The notes below the pieces were generated by a model that made no database searches, was not told the origin of the DNA, and saw nothing but the letters and a program-made list of their open reading frames with translations. Position numbers and translations under genes: made by a program. From positions 1 to 64,000 of the forward strand of contig CAWFEX010000004.1 of NCBI GenBank assembly GCA_963814955.1: 64,000 bases of DNA, given 5' to 3'. Below are positions 36,326 to 45,611 of the stretch, piece after piece (within the stretch, counting starts at the first letter, position 1; every line of letters begins with the position of its first letter). The stretch comes from DATCJA01 sp963814955 (GTDB lineage: Bacteria; Acidobacteriota; Vicinamibacteria; Vicinamibacterales; UBA2999).

Positions 36326-37186
36326 CTACTCCGCCTGACCGCCGGCAGTTTCGAGCAGCTCCTGGGTGATGTGCCCCTGCCGCCGCGTGTTGTATTCGAG
36401 TGTCAGCTCCTTGATCAGGGCGGTGGCGTTCTCGGTGGCGCCCTTCATCGACACCATGCGCGCGCTCTGCTCGCTGGCTTTCGCGTTCAGCAGCACGACA
36501 TGCACGAACGCGTTGAGGTAGTGGCCGAGCAGATACGGGATGATGTCACCGGCGTCCGGCTCGAACACGAAGTCCCGGGCGTCGGCGGCGCCACTCGGTG
36601 GCGCCCCCGGGATCTGCAGGCTGCGGATGTCGCCGATCGGCAGAAATTCGAGGTCCAGCGGCTGCTGCACGAGCGTGTTCACGAAGCGTGTGGCAATCAC
36701 GCGTACCTCGTCGACCTGGTGCTGGAGGAAAAACTTGCGTGCCAGCGCCGCGATGGCGCGCGACTCCGCGAAGTGCGGAGTATCGCCATAGGGAAACTCC
36801 GCGACGAGCTGCCGCCGCGTGCGAGTGATGTACTGAGCCGCTTTGCGGCCCGCCGCGATGAAGAGCGTTGTGTGCGGGTCGTAGCGGCCGGCCAGGCGGA
36901 ACACGTTGCTGTTGAGGGCGCCGCACAGCCCCTTGTCCGCCCCGACCAGAATCACCGCACGAGTCCGGATGGACCGGGTCTCGAGAAGCGGATGCTTGAA
37001 TTCGATGTCGCGCCTGGTCGCAACCCGCTGCATTCGATAGAGCAGTCGAGTGAACGGGCGCACGTCGATCGCCGCCTGTTGCGCCTTGCGCATCTTCGCC
37101 GCCGCTACCATCTGCATGGCGTTGGTAATCTGTGCCGTGCTCTGGATCGATCTGATCCGCCGCCGGATCTCGCGCGTGCTCGCCAT
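36326..37186 (-). CDS. atpG: F1 ATP synthase gamma subunit
   Basis: 286 residues. The N-terminal helix MASTREIRRRIRSIQSTAQI followed by NAMQMVAAAKMRKAQQ and the C-terminal ATENATALIKELTLEYNTRR and RQGHITQELLE make up the coiled-coil rotor shaft; ADKGLCGALNSNVFR marks the Rossmann-like middle part. It transmits rotation between the c-ring and the catalytic head. It lies 3 bp after atpA. Confidence 0.96.
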   Translation of the reverse strand: MASTREIRRRIRSIQSTAQITNAMQMVAAAKMRKAQQAAIDVRPFTRLLYRMQRVATRRDIEFKHPLLETRSIRTRAVILVGADKGLCGALNSNVFRLAGRYDPHTTLFIAAGRKAAQYITRTRRQLVAEFPYGDTPHFAESRAIAALARKFFLQHQVDEVRVIATRFVNTLVQQPLDLEFLPIGDIRSLQIPGAPPSGAADARDFVFEPDAGDIIPYLLGHYLNAFVHVVLLNAKASEQSARMVSMKGATENATALIKELTLEYNTRRQGHITQELLETAGGQAE

Positions 37187-37189
37187 ATG

Positions 37190-38722
37190 TCACGCCCACA
37201 TCTGCACGAACGAGTCGGCGGCACGCTTCAGATCGGCCGTCACAGCCTCGTTCAGCGCCTGTTGCCTCGCAATGCGCGCCAGAAGAGCGGCCTTCGAGGT
37301 GGAGAGGAACTCGGTAAGTCGTCGCTGGTACTCCTTGATGCGATCCAAACCGATGGCGTCCATGTAGCCGTTCTGCACGGCCCAGAGGAGCGCCACCTGG
37401 ATGTCCACGGGAATCGGATCGTGCTGCGGCTGGTTGAAGAGTTCGATGATGCGCTTGCCGCGATCGATCTTGGCCTGGGTCGGGGTGTCCAGCTCCGAGC
37501 CGAACTGTGCAAAGGCCGCCAGCTCCCGAAACTGGGCGAGATCTCCCTTCAGGCGGCCTGCGACCTGCTTCATGGCTGTCAGCTGTGCCGCCGACCCGAC
37601 TCGCGATACCGATAGCCCGACCGAGATGGCGGGCCGCGTGCCCTGATAGAAGAGATCGGTTTCCAGGTAGATCTGACCGTCGGTGATCGAAATGACGTTG
37701 GTGGGGATGTATGCGGACACGTCGCCCGCCTGCGTTTCGATGATCGGCAGCGCCGTCAACGAGCCGTTGCCGTAGCGCTCGCCGACCCGAGCGGCGCGCT
37801 CGAGCAGCCGGCTGTGGAGGTAGAAGACGTCGCCAGGATAGGCCTCGCGACCGGACGGCCGTTTCAGGACGAGCGACACCTGCCGATACGCGACGGCGTG
37901 CTTGGAGAGGTCGTCGTACACGATCAGGGCGTCCATACCATGGTCCATGAACCACTCGCCCATCGCGGCGCCGGCAAAAGGAGCCAGGTACTGGCTCGTG
38001 GCTGAATCTGCCGCCGCCGCGGCGACGACGATGACGTAGGGCATCGCGGCGTTTTCTTCGAGTACCGAGACGACCTGCGCGATCGTCGACTGCTTCTGCC
38101 CGATCGCCACGTAGATGCAATAGAGCGGACGGTAGGTGGTGTCCCGCGCCGCTTCCGCGACGCTGTTCAGACGAGCCTGGTTGATGATGGTGTCGACGCA
38201 GATGGTCGTTTTGCCCGTCGATCGATCGCCAATGATCAGTTCACGCTGACCGCGACCGATCGGGATCATCGCGTCGATGGCCATGATGCCGGTCTGGACG
38301 GGCTGGCCAATCGGACGGCGGCGCATGATGCCAGGCGCGATCTTCTCCACTGGGTACGCGCCCTCGCTCGCGATCGGCCCCTTACGGTCGAGCGGCTCGC
38401 CAAGCGTATTGACGACGCGGCCGAGCAGGCCTTTGCCAACGGGCACTTCGAGCAGCCGTCCCGTCGCGCGAACCTCGCCCCCTTCTTCCAGCCGCGTGTC
38501 GTCGCCGAGAACGATGACGCCAACGTCGGTCTCCTCGAGACTCAGCGCCAGGCCGGTGATGCCGTGACCCAGGTCGAGCATCTCGTTGAGCATGACGTCG
38601 CTCAGCCCTTCGACACGGGCGACGCCATCACCGACCTCGCGAATCGTCCCGACGTTCCGCCGGATGACGCTCGCCGAAGTTCCGGCAATCCGCTCTTCAA
38701 TCTCCTGGACGAGTGTGCTCAT
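37190..38722 (-). CDS. atpA: F1 ATP synthase alpha subunit
   Basis: 510 residues. The nucleotide loop IGDRSTGKTTICVDTIINQA (about residue 165-185), PVGKGLLGRVVNTLGEPLD, and the signature PAISVGLSVSRVGSAAQ with the arginine finger region are all present. The N-terminus EEIRE-like helix (VQEIEERIAGTSASVIRR) that binds delta is retained. Alpha carries the non-catalytic nucleotide sites. It overlaps atpH by 4 bp, showing translational coupling. Confidence 0.97.
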   Translation of the reverse strand: MSTLVQEIEERIAGTSASVIRRNVGTIREVGDGVARVEGLSDVMLNEMLDLGHGITGLALSLEETDVGVIVLGDDTRLEEGGEVRATGRLLEVPVGKGLLGRVVNTLGEPLDRKGPIASEGAYPVEKIAPGIMRRRPIGQPVQTGIMAIDAMIPIGRGQRELIIGDRSTGKTTICVDTIINQARLNSVAEAARDTTYRPLYCIYVAIGQKQSTIAQVVSVLEENAAMPYVIVVAAAAADSATSQYLAPFAGAAMGEWFMDHGMDALIVYDDLSKHAVAYRQVSLVLKRPSGREAYPGDVFYLHSRLLERAARVGERYGNGSLTALPIIETQAGDVSAYIPTNVISITDGQIYLETDLFYQGTRPAISVGLSVSRVGSAAQLTAMKQVAGRLKGDLAQFRELAAFAQFGSELDTPTQAKIDRGKRIIELFNQPQHDPIPVDIQVALLWAVQNGYMDAIGLDRIKEYQRRLTEFLSTSKAALLARIARQQALNEAVTADLKRAADSFVQMWA

Positions 38723-39123
38723 GATGCTGCCTGAAAGCGTGCCGCAAGCGCCTCGAGTCGGCCCCGGACGCTGCCGTCGTAGACATCGCTGCCGATGGTC
38801 ACCCGCATGCCGCCGATGAGCGCCGGCTCCACCGTGAACATCGTTGTAAGCGCTGGACCGTATTGCCGCGAGAGGCTCTGTTCGATGGCCGCGCGCAGAT
38901 CGGCGTCGAACGGCATGGCGCTCTCGACGCGCGCCGTGTGCCGGGTGCGATCGTGCTTCACGAGCCGGACGAAGTGCGACAGGACCGCGGCGCTGCGGCT
39001 GTGGTGCGATTCGATGACGCGCTCGACAACCTGCCTGGCACGCCGCTCATCGAGCAATCCGTCCACGAGGCACAGCCGCCACAACTGCGCGGCCTCCTGC
39101 CTGTCGCGGCGAGCGGCTCTCAT
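38719..39123 (-). CDS. atpH: F1 ATP synthase delta subunit, short
   Basis: 134 residues, against about 175-180 in most bacteria. The C-terminal part GGMRVTIGSDVYDGSVRGRL followed by EALAARFQ is the typical delta ending, so identity is secure. The N-terminal six-helix domain that docks on the alpha subunits appears shortened (LWRLCLVDGLLDERRARQVV remains). Its start overlaps the atpF stop by 4 bp. A shorter stator connector may be a real property of this accessory enzyme or reflect a missed upstream start; atpF leaves little room for the latter. Confidence 0.88.
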   Translation of the reverse strand: MRAARRDRQEAAQLWRLCLVDGLLDERRARQVVERVIESHHSRSAAVLSHFVRLVKHDRTRHTARVESAMPFDADLRAAIEQSLSRQYGPALTTMFTVEPALIGGMRVTIGSDVYDGSVRGRLEALAARFQAAS

Positions 39124-39659
39124 GCGACCTTCCTGAGCGTTTCCTCGGCCAGGCGCCGTTGATCGGCGGCCGTCAGGATTTTGCCGGTGACGGCTGCGGC
39201 CGTCTCGACAACCAGATGACCCACTTCGTGGCGCACCTCGGCCAACATGCGCGTACGTTCCTGCGCCGCCGCTTCGCGCGCCTGCCGCACGATCTGCTCG
39301 GCGGCCACGGCCGCCGTCTGCATCTGCTGCTGCCGGAGCCGCGTCGCCACCGCGCGCGCCTCCTCGAGCACCCGTCCGGCCTCGGTCTGCGCGGCGGCGA
39401 TGATTCCGCGCCGCTGGGTTTCAATCGCCGCGAGGGCGGCGTTGATCTTCTCCGTGTTCGCCAGGCCCTGCGCGATCTGCTGGCGCCGCTGCTCGAGCAT
39501 GCGCAGAACAGGCGTGTAGGCCAACCAGTACAGAAGGCCGCAGACAATCGCGAAGCTGACGATCTGTGCCCCGAGGTGGGCCCAATCGACGCCGAACGTT
39601 CTCGCCAGCTCCCCAACCTGGCCGGCGTCGGCCGCTGACATCAGGGCGAGCAGATGCAT
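39120..39659 (-). CDS. atpF: Fo ATP synthase b subunit
   Basis: 179 residues from ATG 39659; another Met at 39641 is possible. One membrane helix, LGAQIVSFAIVCGLLYWLAY, then a long charged helix (MLEQRRQQIAQGLANTEKIN ... EAGRVLEEARAVATRLRQQQ) forming the peripheral stalk. The reading frame stays open upstream into atpE but that part is not b-like. It starts 11 bp after the atpE stop. Confidence 0.94.
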   Translation of the reverse strand: MHLLALMSAADAGQVGELARTFGVDWAHLGAQIVSFAIVCGLLYWLAYTPVLRMLEQRRQQIAQGLANTEKINAALAAIETQRRGIIAAAQTEAGRVLEEARAVATRLRQQQMQTAAVAAEQIVRQAREAAAQERTRMLAEVRHEVGHLVVETAAAVTGKILTAADQRRLAEETLRKVA

Positions 39660-39669
39660 CGCCTGCTTC

Positions 39670-39858
39670 TCATCTGACGAGGAACAGCGTGTAGAAGACG
39701 ATCGCCTCGGCAAACGCGATCGCCAGGATCGACTGCACGAGGACTTGGGTCGAGGAACCCGGGTTGCGTCCGACGGCCGCTGACGCGGCGGCGCCAATCC
39801 AGCCGACCGCGAGAGCCGCGCCGAACGCCGCCAGGGCGACATGCAAGTTGCCGATCAT
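39670..39858 (-). CDS. atpE: Fo ATP synthase c subunit, short
   Basis: 62 residues from ATG 39858, which is preceded by GGAGAA. Two helices, LHVALAAFGAALAVGWIGAA and VLVQSILAIAFAEAIVFYTL, with the polar loop RNP (residues 31-33) and the ion-binding carboxylate Glu51. There is no Gln in helix 1 and no Ser after the Glu, so the Na+-type ligand set is absent and H+ is the likely coupling ion. Most c subunits have 70-90 residues, so this one is short, with little N-terminal extension. An open frame continues upstream to 39951 without c-like sequence. Confidence 0.92.
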   Translation of the reverse strand: MIGNLHVALAAFGAALAVGWIGAAASAAVGRNPGSSTQVLVQSILAIAFAEAIVFYTLFLVR

Positions 39859-39916
39859 TTCTCCTTTCGCCCCTTTCCGTGTCCGCCCGCCGCCGCCCGA
39901 GGCGAGGCCGAGCACG

Positions 39917-40774
39917 TCACCAGTGGTGCGCCGCCGTAACCGGCTCCTCATGATGCTGGCAGATCAGCAACGTGAACACCGCTGTTAGAAGCATGAACAC
40001 CAACGCCTGTACGAGACCGACCATCAGTTCGAGAAAGTAAAACGGGACCTGCACCAGCCACCCGATGTGCGGAACTCGCGCCATGGTGTCGAGCATCGTC
40101 TCGCCGGCGAATACGTTGCCGTAGAGCCGAAAGCTCAGCGACACCGGCCGGAACAGGATCGAGACGACCTCCAGGCAGCCGGCGGCGAAGAACACCGCGA
40201 TGAGGAGGATCTTCAGGATCCCCGTCGTCTCGCCCTTTGGCCCGAACAGCTCGTTGACGAATCCGCGCGCTCCGATTTCGCGCAGGCTCCACCATACCCA
40301 GCACGCGAAGAATACGAGGGCCATCGCCATCGTCTGATTGACATCGGCGTTGGCGCCCCGAAACAGCGGCTGGTCCACCACCAACCCTCCGGCCGTCGAA
40401 TGTCCCCATCCAATCGAGCCAACGCCCGGAACGAGGCTGATCCAGTTCGCGGCGAGGATGAAGAGAAAGACGCTTCCGAAGAACCAGAACGTCCGCTCCA
40501 CGAGATGACGCCCGAGGATGCCCTCCAGGAAGCGGTAGAGACCCTCGACGAGCCACTCCAGGAAGTTCTGTGCGCTCGATGGAACACTGGTCATCGCTCG
40601 TGTGGCCCTTTGTGCGAACACAATCAGACACAACGCGGCAATCCAGGTGACGATCATCGAATTCGTGATCGGGAACCCGAACAACCTGACGATCTCGAGC
40701 GGCTTGGCCGAGAGCGCATGTTCGCTTGCGACCGCGACCGTTTCACTCGCGGTCACCAGGAGCGCGTCGCCCAT
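39917..40774 (-). CDS. atpB: Fo ATP synthase a subunit
   Basis: 285 residues with five to six membrane helices. The essential Arg is in SILFRPVSLSFRLYGNVFAG; other family features are SLVPGVGSIGWGH and VPFYFLELMVGLVQALVFML. It forms the proton half-channels against the c-ring. It is the first gene of the eight-gene operon, with atpE 58 bp downstream. No atpI-like gene precedes it. Confidence 0.96.
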   Translation of the reverse strand: MGDALLVTASETVAVASEHALSAKPLEIVRLFGFPITNSMIVTWIAALCLIVFAQRATRAMTSVPSSAQNFLEWLVEGLYRFLEGILGRHLVERTFWFFGSVFLFILAANWISLVPGVGSIGWGHSTAGGLVVDQPLFRGANADVNQTMAMALVFFACWVWWSLREIGARGFVNELFGPKGETTGILKILLIAVFFAAGCLEVVSILFRPVSLSFRLYGNVFAGETMLDTMARVPHIGWLVQVPFYFLELMVGLVQALVFMLLTAVFTLLICQHHEEPVTAAHHW

Positions 40775-41112
40775 GTCGGCTGACCCTCTGCAGCAGGTCT
40801 GCCATCTGTTATTCGGTCATTCACGCGACCGAACGAGCGCGACCGCCGGCGGCTCGAGACGATGCGCGGTGATGGCTCACGACATCTCGTGAGCGGTCGC
40901 GGCGGCGCCGCCACACGAGCGCCCCGTCGCAGCATGCTCTGCCGGACGCATGCTTTTGTGCAGGGCACTCCGGTCAGGCTGATGTTCGGAAAGAACAATG
41001 CGGCACGGCCCGTGGTATCTCGTTCGTTCAGACGACAAGCGGCGCGCGCGGCTCAACTGCATCGCGCACCTGCTTGGCATGATTGCTCACGAACGGATGC
41101 CTCACCGCAACG
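40775..41112. other. Probable promoter region of the ATP synthase operon
   Basis: No protein gene is recognisable. The interval separates atpB from the next minus-strand gene and contains a 7-bp inverted repeat at 40812-40833. Confidence 0.45.
40812..40833. promoter_or_regulatory. Inverted repeat upstream of atpB
   Basis: TTCGGTC (40812-40818) and GACCGAA (40827-40833) are perfect inverted arms separated by 8 bases, about 40 bp upstream of the atpB start. This may be an operator or a 5' mRNA hairpin; nothing identifies a regulator. Confidence 0.35.
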
Positions 41113-41634
41113 TCAGGCTCCCAGCGCGAGCGCGCAGGCACCCATATGACGACGAAGCGCCATTCCGCAAACGTCGATTCGTGCCGGAGAAATACTGAGC
41201 AGCGGGTGCTCTGGGATTGTGAGGGCCCCAAATCGTCCTGAGACGATCACGGTCGCCCGTGCGCGAGCCCTGATTCGACCGTCGAACCCGAACACCTCGG
41301 TTCGCACCTCGTAATCGCCTGCCGGCAGACTCCGAAGGACGACGGAGCGGACCCGCGCGCTGCGGTCCCCCTCGAGCTGGATTTCGCTGCTGCTGAAGTA
41401 CGTCCCCGAGTCGGCGATGATGCGCATCAGCCGGTTGTCCGGATTGCGTTCGACGATGGTCTGGACGAGCAGATTGGCTGGTTCAAGCGACAGGGCCGGC
41501 CACACGTGGATTTTCACTTGCGGAGGGGCCGACTCGCCCGCGCCGACCGGTCCGATACCGTCGAGCGCGGTCAGGAAAATTAACAGGAGAAGGACGACCA
41601 GCGAGCGACTGACGCGATAGTTCGGGGACACCAT
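41113..41634 (-). CDS. Exported hypothetical protein
   Basis: 173 residues from ATG 41634. Signal peptide SRSLVVLLLLIFLTALDGIG, then an Ig-like beta region (VKIHVWPALSLEPANLLVQT, VIVERNPDNRLMRIIADS, RSLPAGDYEVRTEVFGFDGR). The pattern suggests a beta-sandwich that may sit in the periplasm or at the cell surface. The family was not recognised. It lies 45 bp downstream of the PPDK-like gene on the same strand and may be the last gene of that operon. Confidence 0.65.
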   Translation of the reverse strand: MVSPNYRVSRSLVVLLLLIFLTALDGIGPVGAGESAPPQVKIHVWPALSLEPANLLVQTIVERNPDNRLMRIIADSGTYFSSSEIQLEGDRSARVRSVVLRSLPAGDYEVRTEVFGFDGRIRARARATVIVSGRFGALTIPEHPLLSISPARIDVCGMALRRHMGACALALGA

Positions 41635-41678
41635 GGAGGAACCTCTTGACCTGGACGCTGTACGCACTGTCGAGGGAC

Positions 41679-43367
41679 TCACGGGTGATCGGTGCATGTG
41701 GCGTCCGGCATACTGAATTGACGTGCCGGCCCCGCAGGGACCGGCAATGGCGATCGATTCGCCGGAATGGTGGACGGCGCGGCGCGCCACGATGCAATGG
41801 CGGCCAGCGCCGCGCCGGGGCGCTCGGCGACGGCATCGACGTGACCGGCATAAACCAGGCCCGTATCGCCATCGATCGTGATCACGTCGCCTTCGTGGAG
41901 ATGCCGCGTGCCGAGCACGCACTGCCCGGCAGGGCGGTCCAGATGGAGGTCAGCGCAACCGACCACGGCGACCTTGCCGAGCTGACGGGCGATGACCGCG
42001 GCGTGCGACGTCCGCCCGCCGAAGGTGGTCAGGATCCCGGCCGTCGATGAGATGGCGGCGAGGTCGTCGGTGCTGATGGCGGATCGAAGCAGGATGACCG
42101 GACGGCGGGTGGCGAGCTGCTGCGCGCGGACGGCATCGAAGACGATCGACCCGGTGGCTACGCCGACACTGGCGCCCGTCGCGCGCGCGAGCAGGTCGGC
42201 ACCGGGCTTTGGCCTGATTGAGGAGCGCACAACGTCGTCGAGGTTATAGGCGGCGAGCCGCTGCAGCGCCGTTTGAGGATCGATAGTGCCGTTGGCCACC
42301 AGATCGGCGGCGATGCGCGCGGCGGCCCATGGCGTCCGGTGGCCGTCGCGGGTCTGCAGGAAATAGAGTCGGCCTTCCTCGACGGTGAACTCGAAATCCT
42401 GCATGTCGCGAAACTCGTGTTCGAGCGCGCCCCTGACGGCTTGCAGTTCAATCCAGACGTCCGGCAGCAGTCGCGGGAGCGCGTTGTCGGGAACAGGCTC
42501 GTGGCCCGACACGATGTCCACCCCCTGGGCATTGAAAAGGAAATCGAAATAGAGCTCGTTGTCGCCGGTCGCCGGATTGCGCGTGAAGCCGACACCGCTG
42601 CCTGATCGGGCCCCGGCATTGCCGAACACCATCGATTGGACGAGGACGGCTGGGCCGGTGTGTTCGTCAAGGCCGTTCACGCGACGATATTCGCGCGCGC
42701 GCGGCGAGTTCCACGAGGCGAGTACGGCCTCTACGGCGAGCGTCAGCTGAACGATGGGATCCTGGGGAAACGGTTCGCCCGTCAGTCTGTGCAGCAAAGC
42801 TGCCGACTCGCTTGCGAGCTCGCGCATCGACACTGGATCGAGCTCGTGACAGGCGCGAGCGCCGGTGCGGCTCAGGTGCGCTGCGACGAGCCTATCGAAT
42901 GCGGCGGGCGCTACGTGATAGACCGACTCGCCAAACGTACGCACCAGCCGTCGATACGAGTCCCAGGCGAAACAGGCGTTTCCCGTTCGGCGAATCAGGC
43001 CATGTACGCTCGTCTCAGTCAGCCCGACGTTCAGCAGCGTGTCCAGCATGCCCGGCATGCTCGTCACCGGGCTCGACCGGACCGAGACCAGCAGCGGCGG
43101 GCTGCCACCACGCGTCAGGCCGGTCATCTCTTCCAGCCAACCCACCGAGGCGGCCAGCCGAGCGGCGAATCCTTCGGGCAGCCTCTTCTCGTCCTGGTAT
43201 TGCCGAGAGAGCGCGGTCGTCACTGCCAGCGCCGCCGGGATGCGCAGTCCGAGCCGATCCAGTCGCGCGAGGTTGGCTCCTTTTGCGCCGATCTCCGCGG
43301 CGGTCGCATCGGCGTCGGATTCGCCTCCGCCGATGTGGAACACGCGGCTAACGTAGTCCTTGTTCAT
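41679..43367 (-). CDS. PPDK-like protein lacking the PEP/pyruvate-binding C-terminal domain
   Basis: 562 residues. The N-terminal ATP-grasp part includes EIGAKGANLARLDRLGLRIP, SVRSSPVTSMPGMLDTLLNV and SGVGFTRNPATGDNELYFDF. The swivelling phospho-His domain has GGRTSHAAVIARQLG with His455 and the preceding Thr453 that in plant/bacterial PPDK is the target of the regulatory kinase. A complete PPDK has ~870 residues with a C-terminal PEP-binding barrel; here the protein ends after the His domain and a short tail. It could be phosphorylated by ATP but needs a partner for transfer. It overlaps the upstream 648-residue protein gene by 4 bp. Confidence 0.88.
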   Translation of the reverse strand: MNKDYVSRVFHIGGGESDADATAAEIGAKGANLARLDRLGLRIPAALAVTTALSRQYQDEKRLPEGFAARLAASVGWLEEMTGLTRGGSPPLLVSVRSSPVTSMPGMLDTLLNVGLTETSVHGLIRRTGNACFAWDSYRRLVRTFGESVYHVAPAAFDRLVAAHLSRTGARACHELDPVSMRELASESAALLHRLTGEPFPQDPIVQLTLAVEAVLASWNSPRAREYRRVNGLDEHTGPAVLVQSMVFGNAGARSGSGVGFTRNPATGDNELYFDFLFNAQGVDIVSGHEPVPDNALPRLLPDVWIELQAVRGALEHEFRDMQDFEFTVEEGRLYFLQTRDGHRTPWAAARIAADLVANGTIDPQTALQRLAAYNLDDVVRSSIRPKPGADLLARATGASVGVATGSIVFDAVRAQQLATRRPVILLRSAISTDDLAAISSTAGILTTFGGRTSHAAVIARQLGKVAVVGCADLHLDRPAGQCVLGTRHLHEGDVITIDGDTGLVYAGHVDAVAERPGAALAAIASWRAAPSTIPANRSPLPVPAGPARQFSMPDATCTDHP

Positions 43368-45310
43368 CTGCCGCTCGCCGTCGAAGCCAGAACGTAGTCA
43401 TGGACGATGACGCTGCAGCGGGCGAGCGATTCGACCGCCTGCCGGAACGCCCGTGCCATCGTCGACAGCACGTGCAGCTCCCGGAAATCGCCCGATCCGT
43501 GCAGCAGGGTCGCTTCGATGACGCGCTCCGCGGTGTCGCACTGGCGCTGGAGGTCCGCGAGCCGATCGACGGCGACGAGAAACCGCTCGAGGTCGGGCCG
43601 CGTCGGCGCGCGCCGGATGTCGCGCGCGTCTTCGATGCAGCGGACGTATTCGCGCGCGCTTTGATTCACGAGATTCGCGAGATCGTCGAGCAGGGCCACG
43701 CCTTTGTGGTCCGATTGCGGAGGCACGAGAGTCAGCGTGAACGCTGCCTCCTCGAGCACGTCCGCGGCCGCGTTGGCTTCCAGGAGCAGACGGCGCAGAT
43801 CATGGCCGTCCTTGGTCTGCGCGAGCAGGCGAATCGAGCGCCGGACGATTTCGGCGGCGCGATGTTCCCAGGCCTTCGCCAGATCGGCCGTTCGCGCCGC
43901 GTCCTCGACGATGCCGTGTCCGCGAAGGCGGATCAGCGCGTCGCGCAGTCGATCGGAGAGGGCCGACACGAGATTGGCGTGATCGGCCACGGCCGTGAGC
44001 ACCACCTGGTCGGTGGTCTGGAGATAGGTGAGCAGCTCAGCCTCGATCTCGTCCTCGATCAGGCCCATGGAGCGATGGTTCGTGAGTCCGTCCGAGGCGA
44101 TTGCGAGCACGGTCATCAGGAACGCGCACGCGGGCTCGCGGCCGAGCAGCTCGTCGAGACGGGCGCCGATGCGCATCTGCCGCGGCGCTGCGCGTTCGAT
44201 GGCGGTGTGGATCAGACGGACGTCGCCGGCCTGCAGGAAGGCACGGTGTCCGACGTTGTTGTCAGCGGCCCATTTGAGCAGCATCACGGCGTCGGCCATC
44301 TTCACGAAGCGGGCGAGCCGCTTCCGCGCGCGGTTCCAGTCGACGAGAAAGACGAGCCGCGAGCCGAAGAACGTCAGATACCGCTCGAGGTCTTCGCGGT
44401 TCGTCGCCGTAAATCGGCCCACGTGCATCTCGTACCCGCCACCGGCGTCGACGGACGCCGAGTCCCACTTGACGTCGTGCGGCTCGAGTATCTGGCGCAG
44501 GAACGCCGCACGGGGTGGATGCGCATCGGTGTAGACCACGGTGGCGGTGAGGTCGCTCACATGCAAGACGACGACGTGGGCATCGCCGGTGCCGAGATCG
44601 TTCTGGATCGAGAGCCGCTCGTCGTCGCGGCTCGCGGTCGTCCCGAGGCCTTCATGGTCGAATTTGAGAGGCGCGGTCTCATTGACGCCTTTCATGAACG
44701 CCCGCACCAGGACGCGGTCGCCGTCGGAGAGGCCGTGGACCCGGGCGCCGTCGATCGATTCCACGGCCACGCCGGCCTGCAGGTGATTGAGCTCCCAGTG
44801 CAGATCGGTAATGAGCTGGTGCACGCTGTCGTGGCTGACTGTGCCCCGGCGTGCGAGAGCCTCGAGCACCAGGGACGACACGTGGTCATCGTCGCAGCGG
44901 GATGTGCGCGCGATGCCGTCGGCAAGCCGGTGCATGTACACCTCGACGCGTTCCCGCAGCTCCGGGTCGGACGTCGCCGCGACGTGCAGCGGTTCGAGCA
45001 TCTGGTGCAAGTCGCTGACGAGCAGCTCGAAGACCTTGCTCGCGGAGGGAATCAGAAACAGGTCGGGCGACAGCGCCCGGCTCTCTTCGACGATCTGATC
45101 GAAGTTCGCGGCGTCGACACCGCTGGCGACACGCTCATCGTGGAGGTTGCTTGTCCGCTGGTTCGGCGCCTGCGCGTGCGCCGCAGCCATCTGCAGCAGC
45201 TCCACGTAGTACTTCACCCGATCATTGGCGGCGAGTGCGCGGTTGATCAGTTCCGGGAGCAGCAGGCTCTTGGCGCCGATCTGTTCGAGGATTCGTACCT
45301 TCTTTGGCAT
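43364..45310 (-). CDS. Large helical protein of unknown function coupled to the PPDK-like gene
   Basis: 648 residues from ATG 45310 (MPKKVRILEQIGAKSLLLPE); the frame is open further upstream but that part is not conserved-looking. Residues ~1-200 are helical. The middle (~220-400) has alpha/beta character (DAHVVVLHVSDLTATVVYTD, RYLTFFGSRLVFLVDWNRAR). The C-terminal ~150 residues form helical bundles reminiscent of PhoU/DUF47 (FLVAVDRLADLQRQCDTAER). No named domain is certain. The ATGA overlap with the PPDK-like gene means the two products are made together, so it may be the missing phospho-acceptor or regulator. That is inference. Confidence 0.75.
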   Translation of the reverse strand: MPKKVRILEQIGAKSLLLPELINRALAANDRVKYYVELLQMAAAHAQAPNQRTSNLHDERVASGVDAANFDQIVEESRALSPDLFLIPSASKVFELLVSDLHQMLEPLHVAATSDPELRERVEVYMHRLADGIARTSRCDDDHVSSLVLEALARRGTVSHDSVHQLITDLHWELNHLQAGVAVESIDGARVHGLSDGDRVLVRAFMKGVNETAPLKFDHEGLGTTASRDDERLSIQNDLGTGDAHVVVLHVSDLTATVVYTDAHPPRAAFLRQILEPHDVKWDSASVDAGGGYEMHVGRFTATNREDLERYLTFFGSRLVFLVDWNRARKRLARFVKMADAVMLLKWAADNNVGHRAFLQAGDVRLIHTAIERAAPRQMRIGARLDELLGREPACAFLMTVLAIASDGLTNHRSMGLIEDEIEAELLTYLQTTDQVVLTAVADHANLVSALSDRLRDALIRLRGHGIVEDAARTADLAKAWEHRAAEIVRRSIRLLAQTKDGHDLRRLLLEANAAADVLEEAAFTLTLVPPQSDHKGVALLDDLANLVNQSAREYVRCIEDARDIRRAPTRPDLERFLVAVDRLADLQRQCDTAERVIEATLLHGSGDFRELHVLSTMARAFRQAVESLARCSVIVHDYVLASTASGR

Positions 45311-45611
45311 GACGATAGTCGCGCCACAGGTATCTGCAAGTCGCGCTCCTGCGGTCGCCGACGTCGCGGCGAACGAGACAGTCGGCATGCAGCGCCGCGA
45401 GCCTGCCGGCACGCGTCGGCCAATAACCACCCGTCGTCATCGGCGACAATTAGCCGGAGGCGGCGGACATGTCTGATCGTCAGAACGCGAACGCGCTCGC
45501 TCGGTGGCGCAGCATGCGGCCGAGCGCGCGCGTTCGTCGACGCGCGTGCCGATGCCGCGGATGACTACCCTCGTTGGAGTGACGGCTGAGGAATGGGCAC
45601 GTTCGGCGATT

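Noticed and set aside
39670..39858. Sodium-driven (N-type) ATP synthase
   Set aside because: The operon order is BEFHAGDC with a delta gene, and the c subunit lacks the Gln and Ser ligands of Na+-binding rings.
43400..45589. A 729-codon plus-strand open frame opposite the 648-residue gene
   Set aside because: It is the mirror of the high-GC minus-strand gene: Arg/Gly/His/Val-rich, no domain, and the minus strand is supported by coupling with the PPDK-like gene.
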